Shown: positions 47,031 through 56,044 of the stretch, piece by piece
Layout: every line of letters starts with the position of its first letter
How positions within the stretch are numbered: position 1 is the first letter of the stretch
Translations under genes and position numbers: made by a program
Assembly: GCF_000494755.1 (NCBI RefSeq)
Contig: NC_022657.1
Coordinates: 1,375,501 to 1,439,500, forward strand
Length of the DNA stretch: 64,000 bases
Reading direction: 5' to 3'
Source: Amorphoplanes friuliensis DSM 7358
GTDB lineage: Bacteria > Actinomycetota > Actinomycetes > Mycobacteriales > Micromonosporaceae
The notes under the pieces: model-generated
Seen by the model: the letters and a program-made list of their open reading frames with translations, nothing else
What the model was told of the DNA's origin: nothing
The model's database searches: none

Positions 47031-50000
47031 ATGCGGGTGTTCCGCACGATCCTCGGCATGCTGTTGCTGACCGTCGGACTACCGACACTGCTGGCAGGAG
47101 GCGCTTTCTGGGCCGCCATGCAGCACCGGGACCCGGGCGGCGCCTTCACCGGCGACATGCAGCGCGTCGCCACATCGGGCTACGCGGTCGTGGTGGACGA
47201 CTTCGACGGCCTGCTGAAGAACGACGCTCCGTTCGTCCGCTTCGGCGACACCCGGATGCGCCTCACCGCACAGTCCGGCGGCGCCCCGGCGTTCATCGGC
47301 ATCGCCCCGGCATCCGACGTCAGCAGATATCTGACCGACGTCCCGCAGATCGGGGTCTCGTCGATCGACCTCGGCACGGGCGCACTGCCGGTGACCAGCA
47401 AACTCCGTCCGGGCACCATCGCCCCGGAGCAGCTTCCCGGCCGCCAGCGCTTCTGGCTGAAGAAGGGCGCGGGCACCCTCGACTGGAACCCGGCCGAACT
47501 GCGCGACACCCGGTACAGCCTGGTCATCATGAACCCGGCGGCCCAGCCCGGCGTACGCCTGGAGAGCACGGCCGCCGTCCTCCCCGGCTGGCTCAACCAG
47601 GCCACCTGGGCCCTGCTGATCCTCGGCAGCCTGCTGGTCATGGTCGGCATGATCGTCCTCGGCTGGCCGTCCCGCCGCCGCGAAGTCGTCTACATCGTCG
47701 AACCCAGCCAGGTCCCCGACCTGATGCAGGCCATCGGCGCGCCGCTGCCCCTGAGCCGTACCGGCGGCGGCCGCCACGCGGGCACCCACCGTCCGCGGAC
47801 GCTGGCGGACTCTCAGCCGCGGTCCCGCCCACCGGCGCTGACCTGGCCGCCCTCGTCGTCCTCACCGTCGTCGGGCCGCGGCTCGGCCATCCCGATGCCC
47901 GCAGCACCGGTCTCCGGAGCGGCGACCTCGGTCACCGAACCCGCCATGGCAACCGCCTCGGCCGCCTCCGGTGCTTCCGCAGCACCGACCCCGGTGGCTG
48001 CGGGTTCGGTGGCAACGGCTTCCTCCACGGCGGCTTCCTCTACGGCGGCTTCCTCTACGGCGGCGCCTGATTCGGCGGCTTCAGGTTCCCCGGCCCCCGG
48101 TGCCGTGACCTCTGGCTCCGCGGTCTCTGGCTCGGCGACCTCCGGCTCTGCAGCTTCCGGTTCGGTGGCACCCGCGCAGGCCAAGCCGGCTCCGGGTGAG
48201 CCGCTCAACCTCATCTCGACCAGCCCGGCTCCTGGATCGGTGTCCGACCCGTCACCGATCACGTCGCCTGCCGACCCGCTGTTCAGCCGCAGCTCGACCG
48301 CCGCCCCGGACCGCGCAAACCGGCGCCGTAACGCGGCACAGCCGACGGACCTGCCGATCTTCGAAGCCTCTGCGGTGGGCGCCTGGGTGGCGGAAACCGC
48401 CGCAGCCCGCGCCCGCGAAACCGAAGCCCGCGCCGCCGCAGCCCTCAACGCCTCCCGCAAGTCGACGGCTGCCGCCTCGGTGCCGTCCGGCTACGACGTT
48501 GTGGTCGTCGGTCTTACGGAATCGGCAACCGACAGCGCCGCTTCCCCTGCCGCCGGCAAGGCCGCTCAGACTCGCGACCTTTCGGCAGCTGCCGCCGGCA
48601 AGGCCGCTGCAAACCAGGACCTTTCGGCAGCCGCCGCCGGCAAGGCCGCTGCAAGCCAGGACCTTTCGGCAGCCACCGGCCGCGCGGACCAGACCACCGC
48701 CGCCACCAAGCCGGAAGAGCCGAACGCCATCGCCACGGTGGCCACCCGCCTGCAGCCCGCGACTCCGGCCGGCGAGGAAAACACAACATCCTCGACCGAG
48801 TCCGCTTCCGCGGCCGGCAAGGTCGTGCCCTCATCGGTGACGCCGACCGCCCCCAAGGCGGCCGACGAATCCCGGCCGGCCGCACCCAAGCCGCCTGTCC
48901 CCGCTCCGCCCAAGCACCCTGTGCCCACGCCGCCCAAGCCCCCCGTCCCCGCCCCGCCCAAGCCCGCCGGCGACACCGACTCCAGGTCGACTGTCCCCTC
49001 CACGTCTGCGACGGCTGGCGAGGTCCGGTCGGCGACGGATTCGGTTGTGCCCGCCATGAAGGCCGGCGAGGCTCGGCCGGCAGCAGCGGAGCCGGTCGCG
49101 TCTGCCATGAAAGCCGGCGATGCGGCGTCGGCCGCGTCGGATTCGGCGGTGTCTGCCGTTAGGGCCGGCGAAGTCCGCTCGGCGGCGCCGGATTCGGCTG
49201 TGCCCGCCGTGAAGGCTGGTGAGGCCCGGTCAGCCGCGTCGGACTCGGCCGTCTCCGCTAAGTCCGCCGTGGAAGCTGGGTCAGCCGCGTCGGAATCGGC
49301 GGCAGCTGCCGCGAAGGCTGGCGACGCTCGGTCGGCCGTCCCGGGATCGGCCGTCTCGGCCGCTTCTGCCGCGAAAGCCGGCGAAGGCCAGTCGGTCGCA
49401 CCGGGATCGGTCGTCTCGGGCGTCCCCGCCGGGTCCAAGGCAGTTACCCCGCCCAAGGCCGAGGTGGCCGGGCCAACGGGGTCGAATTCGGCAGACCAGG
49501 CTGCAGGGCAGGTTTCCGCACCGAACGTGACCAAGCCGGCCGCCGCTCCGAGCATCTCGTCGGCCGCCGCCAAGGGGACCGATTCCGCGTCGGCTGATGA
49601 CCTGACGTTGCCCGCTTCGAGAGAGGCCGGCGCGGCTGGAGGAAACGCTTCTCGGATCGCCGGTCCTGCGTCGGCGGCAGCCAAGGCCGCCGCGCCTCAG
49701 GTTGCTCGTGAAGGTGTTTCGGCTGCGCCGCGGATCGCCGACGAGGCCGGTGAGGGTGGGAAGGCCGCGCCTCAGGTGGCGGCCGAGAGCTGGCTGATCG
49801 CTTCCGCGGGTGCCGCGGAGGGCGTGCCGATCACGCCGCGCGGCGCAGCTGAGGAAGCGGCTGCTCGGGCCGCCGCAGCCGGTGCCGCTGCTACGAGGGC
49901 GGCTGCCAACGCCGCGGCTGCCCGGGCGTCCGCAGCGGAAGCTGTCGAAGCATCCGAGGCCGCCAAGTCGAAGGCCGCCACGTCCGGTGGGGACGGCACT

Positions 50001-51614
50001 GCCGCGCCTGCGAAGGCTGCCCGGCCTGCCGGTGCAACCCCGCGGAACGCGCTCTTCGGCGGGTCGGCGACCCCGGGCTGGGCGGCGGCCAGCGGGCTGA
50101 CCCGCGCGGACTCCGGCCGGGTCGGCGTGGCCAAGACCCCTGCCGCTGACAAGCCGGAGGCAGCGAGCCCGGCCGCCAAGGGCCGGCCGTCGGCTGTCCC
50201 GGCCGAGAAGCCGGTGCCGAAGCCGAACCCGACCAGCCCGAACCGGCCGGTTCCGACCACCCCGGCCCGGCCCGCGGCCTCGACCAAGCCGCCGGCCGGC
50301 AGTGACAGCCCGGCGGGGGAGTCCACGACGGCGGCCCCGAGCCCGGGGAACCGTCCCGGGTCGTCGGCTCCGGCGCAGTCGACCGGTCCGGCGCGGTCGG
50401 GCGGTCAGAGCAGCCCGATCACCTCGCACCACATCACGCAGTCCGTGCCCGGCGACGGTGGGACCGCGCGGCCGACCGGCCCTTCCTCGGGGTCGAAAAC
50501 ACCGACCTCGGCGGGCACCGACCCCGCCGGGCCGAACCCGGCCCAGGCCGCGACGGCTGGGCAGGGGACAGCATCGGGACCGACGACCGGGGGAAGCTCG
50601 ACACCCGGTTCGGCGGAGAAGCGGGTTCAGACCCCGGCCGCGCAGAACACCGCGCCGACCCCGACGCGGCCCGCTCCGACCGACCCGGTCCCGGTGCCGC
50701 CGAACAGCCCGGCCCAGCCGCGGCCTTCGGTGCCCGGCCCGTCGCGACCCTCGGATCCGGATCGGGAGCCTGTTCCGGCCGCTCACGGTACGGGCGGCGG
50801 CGTCCGCAGCGCGAGCCCGGTCACGGACCCGGCCGCCGACCCGCAGCGCAACAACCCGGTTTGGCCGATCAACTCGGCCGGCGTTCCGAACGCGGCAGCC
50901 CAGGCGGACGCGGGCCAGCGAATCACCGAGCAGCGGATCGCCGGCCTCCGCCCCGCAGTCGAGCAGCCCAGGACCGAGCAGCTCAAGTCCGAGCAAGCCA
51001 GGAACGAGCAGCTCAGGTCCGGCCAGGCCGGTAACGAGCAGCTCAGGTCCGACCAGGCCAGGAACGAGCACCTCAAGTCCCAGCAGGCCAGGAACGAGCA
51101 GCCCAGAACCGGGCAGGCCGGATCCGAGGCGCAGAGGCTCGAGACGCAGAAAGCCGAAGCGCAAAAGGTCGAATCGCCGAAGACCGAACCGCTGAAGGCA
51201 GAGGCGCAAGCCACGACGGTGCAAGCCACGACGGCGCAGGCCACGACGGCGCAGACCGCGGAGGCGCAGACCACGACAGCGCAGCAGGCCGAGGCGCCGA
51301 AGACCGGACAGCAGGCCGCAGCCGGGCTGCCCAAGGCCGAGCCGGACAAGAGCGGCGACGCAACCGCCACCAACCCTGAAGCTCCGGCGAAAGAGGACAA
51401 GAAGCGGAAGGCCGAGAGCTCGCTGTCGCGCCTGGCCGGGTACAAGGCGGAGGTTGCGGAGCTGCTCGGCGGGGATTCCGCGGCACGCCGGCGGCGGAAG
51501 AACACCACCGCGTCCGGGTTGCCCGCGCCGGATCCTGCGTCGCAGGAGCCGCCGATCAAGTTGACCCGGCCGGATCGGAAGGGTGGCCGGCGGCAGCAGC
51601 CGCCGCAGGACTGA
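47031..51614 (+). CDS. Giant membrane-anchored low-complexity repeat protein
   Basis: 1,527 residues from the ATG at 47031, preceded by AGAAGGGGGAG; the open frame upstream of it lies antisense to or within non-coding DNA and copCD. Two membrane helices (about 5-28 and 193-212) flank an external domain (about 30-190: VATSGYAVVVDDFDGLLKND...). After about residue 260 the chain is Ala/Pro/Ser/Thr/Gly-rich and likely disordered, with four repeat blocks: 14-residue AAGKAA..DLSAA units (507-548), about 17-residue AGEARSAASDSAV units (662-800), 10-residue EQLRS.QARN units (1316-1365) and ATTAQ units (about 1394-1424). It ends with a basic segment (AGYKAEVAELLGGDSAARRRRKN...). Function unknown. Confidence 0.85.
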   Translation: MRVFRTILGMLLLTVGLPTLLAGGAFWAAMQHRDPGGAFTGDMQRVATSGYAVVVDDFDGLLKNDAPFVRFGDTRMRLTAQSGGAPAFIGIAPASDVSRYLTDVPQIGVSSIDLGTGALPVTSKLRPGTIAPEQLPGRQRFWLKKGAGTLDWNPAELRDTRYSLVIMNPAAQPGVRLESTAAVLPGWLNQATWALLILGSLLVMVGMIVLGWPSRRREVVYIVEPSQVPDLMQAIGAPLPLSRTGGGRHAGTHRPRTLADSQPRSRPPALTWPPSSSSPSSGRGSAIPMPAAPVSGAATSVTEPAMATASAASGASAAPTPVAAGSVATASSTAASSTAASSTAAPDSAASGSPAPGAVTSGSAVSGSATSGSAASGSVAPAQAKPAPGEPLNLISTSPAPGSVSDPSPITSPADPLFSRSSTAAPDRANRRRNAAQPTDLPIFEASAVGAWVAETAAARARETEARAAAALNASRKSTAAASVPSGYDVVVVGLTESATDSAASPAAGKAAQTRDLSAAAAGKAAANQDLSAAAAGKAAASQDLSAATGRADQTTAATKPEEPNAIATVATRLQPATPAGEENTTSSTESASAAGKVVPSSVTPTAPKAADESRPAAPKPPVPAPPKHPVPTPPKPPVPAPPKPAGDTDSRSTVPSTSATAGEVRSATDSVVPAMKAGEARPAAAEPVASAMKAGDAASAASDSAVSAVRAGEVRSAAPDSAVPAVKAGEARSAASDSAVSAKSAVEAGSAASESAAAAAKAGDARSAVPGSAVSAASAAKAGEGQSVAPGSVVSGVPAGSKAVTPPKAEVAGPTGSNSADQAAGQVSAPNVTKPAAAPSISSAAAKGTDSASADDLTLPASREAGAAGGNASRIAGPASAAAKAAAPQVAREGVSAAPRIADEAGEGGKAAPQVAAESWLIASAGAAEGVPITPRGAAEEAAARAAAAGAAATRAAANAAAARASAAEAVEASEAAKSKAATSGGDGTAAPAKAARPAGATPRNALFGGSATPGWAAASGLTRADSGRVGVAKTPAADKPEAASPAAKGRPSAVPAEKPVPKPNPTSPNRPVPTTPARPAASTKPPAGSDSPAGESTTAAPSPGNRPGSSAPAQSTGPARSGGQSSPITSHHITQSVPGDGGTARPTGPSSGSKTPTSAGTDPAGPNPAQAATAGQGTASGPTTGGSSTPGSAEKRVQTPAAQNTAPTPTRPAPTDPVPVPPNSPAQPRPSVPGPSRPSDPDREPVPAAHGTGGGVRSASPVTDPAADPQRNNPVWPINSAGVPNAAAQADAGQRITEQRIAGLRPAVEQPRTEQLKSEQARNEQLRSGQAGNEQLRSDQARNEHLKSQQARNEQPRTGQAGSEAQRLETQKAEAQKVESPKTEPLKAEAQATTVQATTAQATTAQTAEAQTTTAQQAEAPKTGQQAAAGLPKAEPDKSGDATATNPEAPAKEDKKRKAESSLSRLAGYKAEVAELLGGDSAARRRRKNTTASGLPAPDPASQEPPIKLTRPDRKGGRRQQPPQD
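48549..48674 (+). repeat. Three 42-bp tandem repeats inside the giant gene
   Basis: Units at 48549-48590, 48591-48632 and 48633-48674 each encode AAGKAAxxxDLSAA. The last two are nearly identical in DNA, pointing to recent duplication. Confidence 0.8.
49014..49430 (+). repeat. Degenerate repeats of about 51 bp inside the giant gene
   Basis: About eight copies of a roughly 17-residue unit, AGEVRSAAPDSAVPAVK and variants (AGEARSAASDSAV..., AGDARSAVPGSAVS...). The copies vary in length by a few residues and differ in DNA, so they look older than the 42-bp set. Confidence 0.65.
50976..51125 (+). repeat. Five 30-bp tandem repeats inside the giant gene
   Basis: Units at 50976, 51006, 51036, 51066 and 51096, each 30 bp, encode EQLKSEQARN-like decapeptides. 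They are charged and Gln-rich and could form a coiled coil. Confidence 0.8.
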
Positions 51615-51628
51615 GTTCAGGAAATTCG

Positions 51629-51666
51629 GGCGGCCGCGACTCTCCACCAGGAGTCGCGGCCGCCCT
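51629..51666 (+). terminator. Perfect 15-bp hairpin after the giant gene
   Basis: GGGCGGCCGCGACTC (51629-51643) pairs perfectly with 51652-51666 around an 8-base loop, 15 bases after the stop codon. Confidence 0.75.
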
Positions 51667-51688
51667 CGAGGTTTTGGTGGGAAAGCCG

Positions 51689-51726
51689 AAAGGGCCCTCC
51701 GCGCTGCCGACGCGGAGGGCCCTTTT
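51689..51726 (+). terminator. Second hairpin with T-run after the giant gene
   Basis: AAAGGGCCCTCCGCG (51689-51703) pairs with CGCGGAGGGCCCTTT (51711-51725), 7-base loop, ending in TTTT: a classical intrinsic terminator. The remainder of the gap to orn (51727-51921) holds no gene. Confidence 0.85.
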
Positions 51727-51921
51727 ACCGGGGGAAACGGAGTAACCGAAGGGGGGCTTCGTCCGTTAAGCACAGTTTAGCCCGTGGAGGGGCGAACTGG
51801 GTAGTCCTATCCCCAATACGGACAATGTGGGGTGAAACTGCAGGGTGGGGGTGTTGCGTCCCGGACGGGTGGGTACCGGGACGCGGCGACGCGCGCGGCA
51901 TGTTCCGCGTAGGCTGAGCCC

Positions 51922-52512
51922 GTGGCGGATCTTCTGGTGTGGATCGACTGTGAGATGACGGGTCTCGACCTGGGCAAGGATGCCCTGATCGAGGTGGCCG
52001 CACTGGTGACCGATCCCGATCTCAATGTTCTGGGCGAGGGTGTCGACCTCGTCATTCACGCCGACGACGCGTCCCTCGACGCGATGCCCGAGGTGGTGCG
52101 CGACATGCACGCCAAGTCGGGCCTCACCGAGGAGGTGCGGCGCTCCACGGTCACCATGGCCGAGGCCGAGGCGGCCGTCCTGGCGTACATCAAGGAGTTT
52201 GTCCCTAATCCCCGCAGCGCCCCGCTGTGTGGCAATTCGATTGCCACCGACCGGGGTTTCCTGGCCCGGGACATGCGCGAGCTGGACGACTTCCTGCACT
52301 ACCGGATGATCGACGTCTCGTCGATCAAGGAGCTGGCCCGCCGGTGGTACCCGCGGGTGTATTTCGGTCAGCCGCAGAAGGGCCTGGCCCACCGCGCCCT
52401 TGCCGACATCCGCGAGAGCATCCGTGAGCTGGAGTATTACCGCCGGACGGTCTTCGTCCCGCTGCCCGGCCCCGACGTCGACCAGGCCCGCGCCATCGCC
52501 GCCGAGCTGTAG
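51922..52512 (+). CDS. orn: Oligoribonuclease
   Basis: 196 residues from the GTG at 51922. 3'-to-5' exonuclease that degrades di- to pentanucleotides, including pGpG from c-di-GMP turnover. DEDDh motifs: Asp9 and Glu11 in [26 protein letters not shown], Asp in [19 protein letters not shown], and the final His and Asp in [22 protein letters not shown]. It stands alone, between the terminators of the giant gene and tRNA-His. Confidence 0.96.
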   Translation: MADLLVWIDCEMTGLDLGKDALIEVAALVTDPDLNVLGEGVDLVIHADDASLDAMPEVVRDMHAKSGLTEEVRRSTVTMAEAEAAVLAYIKEFVPNPRSAPLCGNSIATDRGFLARDMRELDDFLHYRMIDVSSIKELARRWYPRVYFGQPQKGLAHRALADIRESIRELEYYRRTVFVPLPGPDVDQARAIAAEL

Positions 52513-52631
52513 GGCGTCACCACCGAAACGTGAGGCGCGCCGCGCGGTAACCCGGTCGACGTCAGGCCGGATGGTGCGGCTATGCTTGTCCGGCACGTGC
52601 CGCGGGGGTCGTTCCGCGGCAAAGCGGCATG

Positions 52632-52704
52632 GTGGTCGTAGCTCAGCTGGTAGAGCACCGGGTTGTGGTCCCGGGGGTCGCGGGTTCAAGTCCCGTCGGT
52701 CACC
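52632..52704 (+). tRNA. tRNA-His (anticodon GTG), probable integration target
   Basis: 73 nt plus an encoded G at 52631 (the G-1 of tRNA-His) and discriminator C at 52704. Acceptor stem GTGGTCG/CGGTCAC with two G-U pairs, anticodon loop TTGTGGT (GTG at 52665-52667), T-arm GCGGGTTCAAGTCCCGT. CCA is not encoded. A tyrosine-integrase element begins right after it, so its 3' end is the likely attachment core (attL side); the other attachment site lies outside the window. Confidence 0.95.
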
Positions 52705-52723
52705 CTGAAGTAAGCGCAGGTTG

Positions 52724-52754
52724 GAACGCCTGGCCGCGAAGCGGTCAGGCGTTC
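52724..52754 (+). terminator. Hairpin terminator after tRNA-His
   Basis: GAACGCCTGGCCGC (52724-52737) pairs with GCGGTCAGGCGTTC (52741-52754), one G-T pair, 3-base loop, followed by TGCTGTTG. Twenty bases after the tRNA. Confidence 0.75.
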
Positions 52755-53274
52755 TGCTGTTGAGGTGTCCAATTTTGGGAGCCGATTGGGAGCGGCAGCT
52801 CCAACAGAACGGCCGTCGATGGTCGCTGAAGTTGTCGACGCGGGTCGTCGGCATGGAGAGGCGCTGGCGACGAGGCACCTGCAACAAGAAGCACCTTTAC
52901 TCCTTACGGCTGATAGGACTTGGTGCCGGCGATGTCCTGCCAAACCTCACGGGCGCAAAAATCTCTCGCGCCTAATCTCGTGCAAGCCCTATGACAGTGG
53001 AGCGGTGGCTGAGCTTGAGGTCGAAGACGCTACCTACTTTGCGGCGCCACTCAGCGGGCGCGGGATCTAAGGGCCGCCCATCTCTCTAGGACCGGCCCGG
53101 CTCGCCGCGACACAGGCGTGGTCGCTGGCTCGGCGGCCAGGCCGACCCACTGATCCGCTGCCCCTGAGAGATCAACTTGGGTTTCGATCAGCGACCCCAA
53201 GCTTCAGCCTTTATCACAAACGGCGGGTGCCATACTAAGGCGGTTGTGCTGTGCGAGGAAGTGCGAGGTAGTCG
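52755..53274. other. No recognisable gene between tRNA-His and the cargo gene
   Basis: Short frames exist on both strands (for example 52765-53070 plus), but none has a ribosome-binding site or family similarity. Base composition falls toward the cargo gene. The stretch probably contains the integrase arm-binding region of the attachment site and the cargo promoter. Confidence 0.5.
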
Positions 53275-54483
53275 GTGGGAGTAAGTGTTAAACAGCTGAC
53301 AATGCGCTGGCCGACGCGTTCAGTCCGGAAACAGATCGCGAGCCGAGCACGCCATCACAGGGCCATGCTGGGCGCCGTTGGCGCTTTAGAGGCGGCATCA
53401 GTAGATAACGCTCCGCTACGCAAATTGTGTACGCTCGTAGCCTATCGGGCGGTTCGTCAGAACCAGATCACCAGAGTTTCCTCCGCTTTCGCATCCATCT
53501 TTTTCATAGCGCCTGCATTTTACCTGTTCGCGCTTGTTCCCCTCTTCTCTCGCCCGCTAATCACGCTGATAGCCATGATCGGTATATGTGGAACACTGCT
53601 TTTGACTCAGAGGTTTAATGGAAACGACGTGAGCAAGTTTTTCATTACGCTAGCCATTGTCGCGCTGTTCTTTCTATCTTCTCTGCTTTGGCTCGCGTTG
53701 GCCGATCGCCTGAAATCCGCATGGGCGGGCCCCCTAGACAATTTGCGCAGGGCGGCGAGCCTACTACAAGAGCTGGCCATGGTGATGGGTTTGCTCGTTA
53801 TGTTGCTTGCCATGGCTTTTCTGACCGTGAGCATCCTGCAATCCGTCGTATCGAAAATTGAGCACCGCAACGCCCCTCGGCCAGTCATATTTTTCGCGAT
53901 GTTGAAAATGTCAGAAGTGGCGTCAGACGCGGCCAAATTCGAAGATGATGAAGTCCGTCGTTACTGCGTGAATCGCTTGGAGAACGCGGCTCGATGTCTT
54001 GAAAAAGGATTAGCATGGCAGCTTCGTCTTGCTTCGCCAAGCTTCAATAGTGTAGTGCAACATCGCATGAGAAGCGCTGCCGAAGCGGTCCGAGAACGAC
54101 AGGTTTGGCTCACTCTCCCTGAGCCGCAGACTGGACAAGATTTATTGCGGTTTAGTCTTGACGTGATGAGCGCCGTAGCTACAGGGCGATATGGTGAACT
54201 GCCTCTCGCAAGCTCGGAGATAACCACAAAGGTTAAGTTCGTCAACGCTCTTATGGGCACCGGTCGAATCGTCCTTGGAGCGATCGTACCGGTGTCCTTA
54301 GTGGTCGCTCTTGATGCTACGAATGTTTTACGAGGCGGCGCGACTAGCGTAGCCCTTTATGCCGTTGCATCCATATTGGCAATCATTTCTATCATGACAT
54401 TGATTGATCCAGGTTTTACTTCAAGGATCGCGACGGCGAAGGATGTGGTAGGCATGTTCAAAGAAGCTGGTGGATTTAAGTAA
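53275..54483 (+). CDS. Multi-pass membrane protein, AICE cargo, unknown function
   Basis: 402 residues from the GTG at 53275 (GAGG eight bases upstream; ATG at 53302 also possible). About six membrane helices: four between residues 68 and 190 (SIFFIAPAFYLFALVPLF, LITLIAMIGICGTLLL, FFITLAIVALFFLSSLLWLAL, MVMGLLVMLLAMAFLTVSI), a cytoplasmic helical middle of about 135 residues (VSKIEHRN...LPLASSEITTK), and two more (about 335-380). No family is recognised. Base composition and codon use differ clearly from the neighbours (many A/T-ending codons), a sign of separate acquisition. It is the only plus-strand gene in the element. Confidence 0.75.
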   Translation: MGVSVKQLTMRWPTRSVRKQIASRARHHRAMLGAVGALEAASVDNAPLRKLCTLVAYRAVRQNQITRVSSAFASIFFIAPAFYLFALVPLFSRPLITLIAMIGICGTLLLTQRFNGNDVSKFFITLAIVALFFLSSLLWLALADRLKSAWAGPLDNLRRAASLLQELAMVMGLLVMLLAMAFLTVSILQSVVSKIEHRNAPRPVIFFAMLKMSEVASDAAKFEDDEVRRYCVNRLENAARCLEKGLAWQLRLASPSFNSVVQHRMRSAAEAVRERQVWLTLPEPQTGQDLLRFSLDVMSAVATGRYGELPLASSEITTKVKFVNALMGTGRIVLGAIVPVSLVVALDATNVLRGGATSVALYAVASILAIISIMTLIDPGFTSRIATAKDVVGMFKEAGGFK

Positions 54484-54603
54484 TAACCTCACGGCTGTGA
54501 GACCCAGTGCAATATCAAACGTTCGTCACTGGATGGCACCCTGCCGAATCTAATGCATTAGTCGGTATGTTCCATGGCCTACGTGACCATCAAGGGAAAG
54601 CCG

Positions 54604-56016
54604 CTACATAGGAGCGGAGTGCGTCAACAGTGCCGCGTTTAGAGACGGTACCGCCGAGGTGGGTGACAAAGTTGCCCTCATTTTCAAAGCGGCCAGCCAG
54701 CGTTGTTGAAGCGCATCACGGACTTCGTTGAGCATGCGGTCGGTGACGTGGCTGTAGACCCCTCGCATGCCGGGCACCTCGTGGCCCATCTGCTGCGACT
54801 GGGCAACGTACGGGATGCCATCCTCGTCCAGCCACGTCTGATAACCGTGCCGTTGACCGTGCGGAGTCAGGCCGGGCAGTACCGGCAGCCATGAGGCCAA
54901 TCGCGAGTCTTCGGTGACCCGGGGCCGGCCCCGTCCTTGCGGCGCCACGTACTCCTGGCCCGCCTCCACCGCCGGCCAGGGCGGCAGAGGCTTGCCGGGC
55001 CATGGGTGTCGATAGTCCACCAGAACCGGCATGCGGTCGCGCTTATCGGAGCGTCGCGGATACCAGCCATCGGCGGCGGGCCGGAATACCCTTTCGCTGA
55101 AATTCGATCGCCGGTAGTGACGGCCTTCAGCAGTGAGGAACGTGTACGCGTCGCCCGTGCACCACGAAATCCCGTCCTTGTCGTCGAGCTGAGGAACGCA
55201 GGAGCATTTCAGCGGAACCTTCGACGACAGGTGATGACTCAGCAGGCCGTTCAGAAAAGGTGGTGTCGCCACCGTGCGCATCGATCCGTCTTTGGGCCGG
55301 CCCCGGTAGAACCGGCCGTTGAGTTCGTACAGTTTCCAGTGCACGTCGATGGCATCGTCGTGGATGAGTTCAGGCGGCAGGGCCAACATCTCACTCCAAC
55401 GGCAGCCCGTGTATTGAATGGTGATGTCCGCGATGAACGTTGCGTCCAAACCGGAGATGATCGCCGCCCTTTCGGCTATCAGCAGAGTTTGCAACGGAGA
55501 CGCCCATACCTTGGACTCCTTCTCGATGCGCTCGATACGGCTGCTGCCCTTCCTGCCCTTTCCCTTGCTCTTGGCGGCCGGGTTCAGGGGTATGTACCGC
55601 GGGACGGCGTCGCCCAGCGTCGTAGAAAGAGCGCCGCGGGCGTTTGATGCAGTCTTCTTGGAGTAGCCGGACTTGACCAGCTTCATTTCCCATTTGGCGA
55701 TTCCCTCATTGGTCAGGGACATCAGGGTGCTGTCGCCAAATTCGGGAAGGACGAACACCTCCAGCAGGTAGCGGTAGCTGTCCAGCGTGCTGGGTTCGAG
55801 GTCGAGTGCGGGAAACCAGATATTGACCCACTCGGTGACTGTCATTCGGCCGCCGCGAGGATCGACGTACCGGCGTGCGCGGATGGCCGCCTCCTGATCG
55901 CGGCCGTACTTCAGAGCCGCTTTCTCCGTCTGGAATCCGGGCTCGGATTCCAGGGTCCCGTCTGGTCCGCGCCAGCGGGCACGCCACAGACCCCCGCGTT
56001 TTTCCGCATACGCCAT
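54604..56016 (-). CDS. int: Tyrosine integrase of the AICE
   Basis: 470 residues from the ATG at 56016 (AAGGAAGGG upstream). An N-terminal arm-binding domain (MAYAEKRGGLWRARWRGPDG), a core-binding helical domain (about 58-150: MTVTEWVNIWFPALDLEPSTLDSYRYLLEVFVLPEFGD) and a catalytic domain with Arg206 (YTGCRWSEM), His386-x2-Arg389 (LTPHGQRHGY), His412 (QMGHEVPGM) and the nucleophile Tyr421 (GVYSHVTDRM). Residues 268-375 carry an insertion with several Cys and Pro residues, longer than in minimal integrases. Its 3' end faces tRNA-His, the probable target. Confidence 0.94.
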   Translation of the reverse strand: MAYAEKRGGLWRARWRGPDGTLESEPGFQTEKAALKYGRDQEAAIRARRYVDPRGGRMTVTEWVNIWFPALDLEPSTLDSYRYLLEVFVLPEFGDSTLMSLTNEGIAKWEMKLVKSGYSKKTASNARGALSTTLGDAVPRYIPLNPAAKSKGKGRKGSSRIERIEKESKVWASPLQTLLIAERAAIISGLDATFIADITIQYTGCRWSEMLALPPELIHDDAIDVHWKLYELNGRFYRGRPKDGSMRTVATPPFLNGLLSHHLSSKVPLKCSCVPQLDDKDGISWCTGDAYTFLTAEGRHYRRSNFSERVFRPAADGWYPRRSDKRDRMPVLVDYRHPWPGKPLPPWPAVEAGQEYVAPQGRGRPRVTEDSRLASWLPVLPGLTPHGQRHGYQTWLDEDGIPYVAQSQQMGHEVPGMRGVYSHVTDRMLNEVRDALQQRWLAALKMRATLSPTSAVPSLNAALLTHSAPM

Positions 56017-56044
56017 TACTTGCCCTTCCTTGATACTTCGGCTT

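Noticed and set aside
48549-48674. Tandem repeats considered as a CRISPR or minisatellite
   Set aside because: They keep the reading frame of the giant protein and have no spacers; they are coding repeats.
49281-51773. 830-codon minus frame opposite the giant repeat protein
   Set aside because: Arg/Gly-rich shadow extending through both terminators, no start site. The sense frame has a signal-like start and ordered repeats.
51766-52887. 373-codon minus frame through orn and tRNA-His
   Set aside because: It crosses a tRNA gene and is antisense to orn; its segment like DLNPRPPGPQPGALP is a familiar false translation of tRNA flanks.
52765-53070. 101-codon frame in the gap after tRNA-His
   Set aside because: No ribosome-binding site and no similarity; kept only as a gap description.
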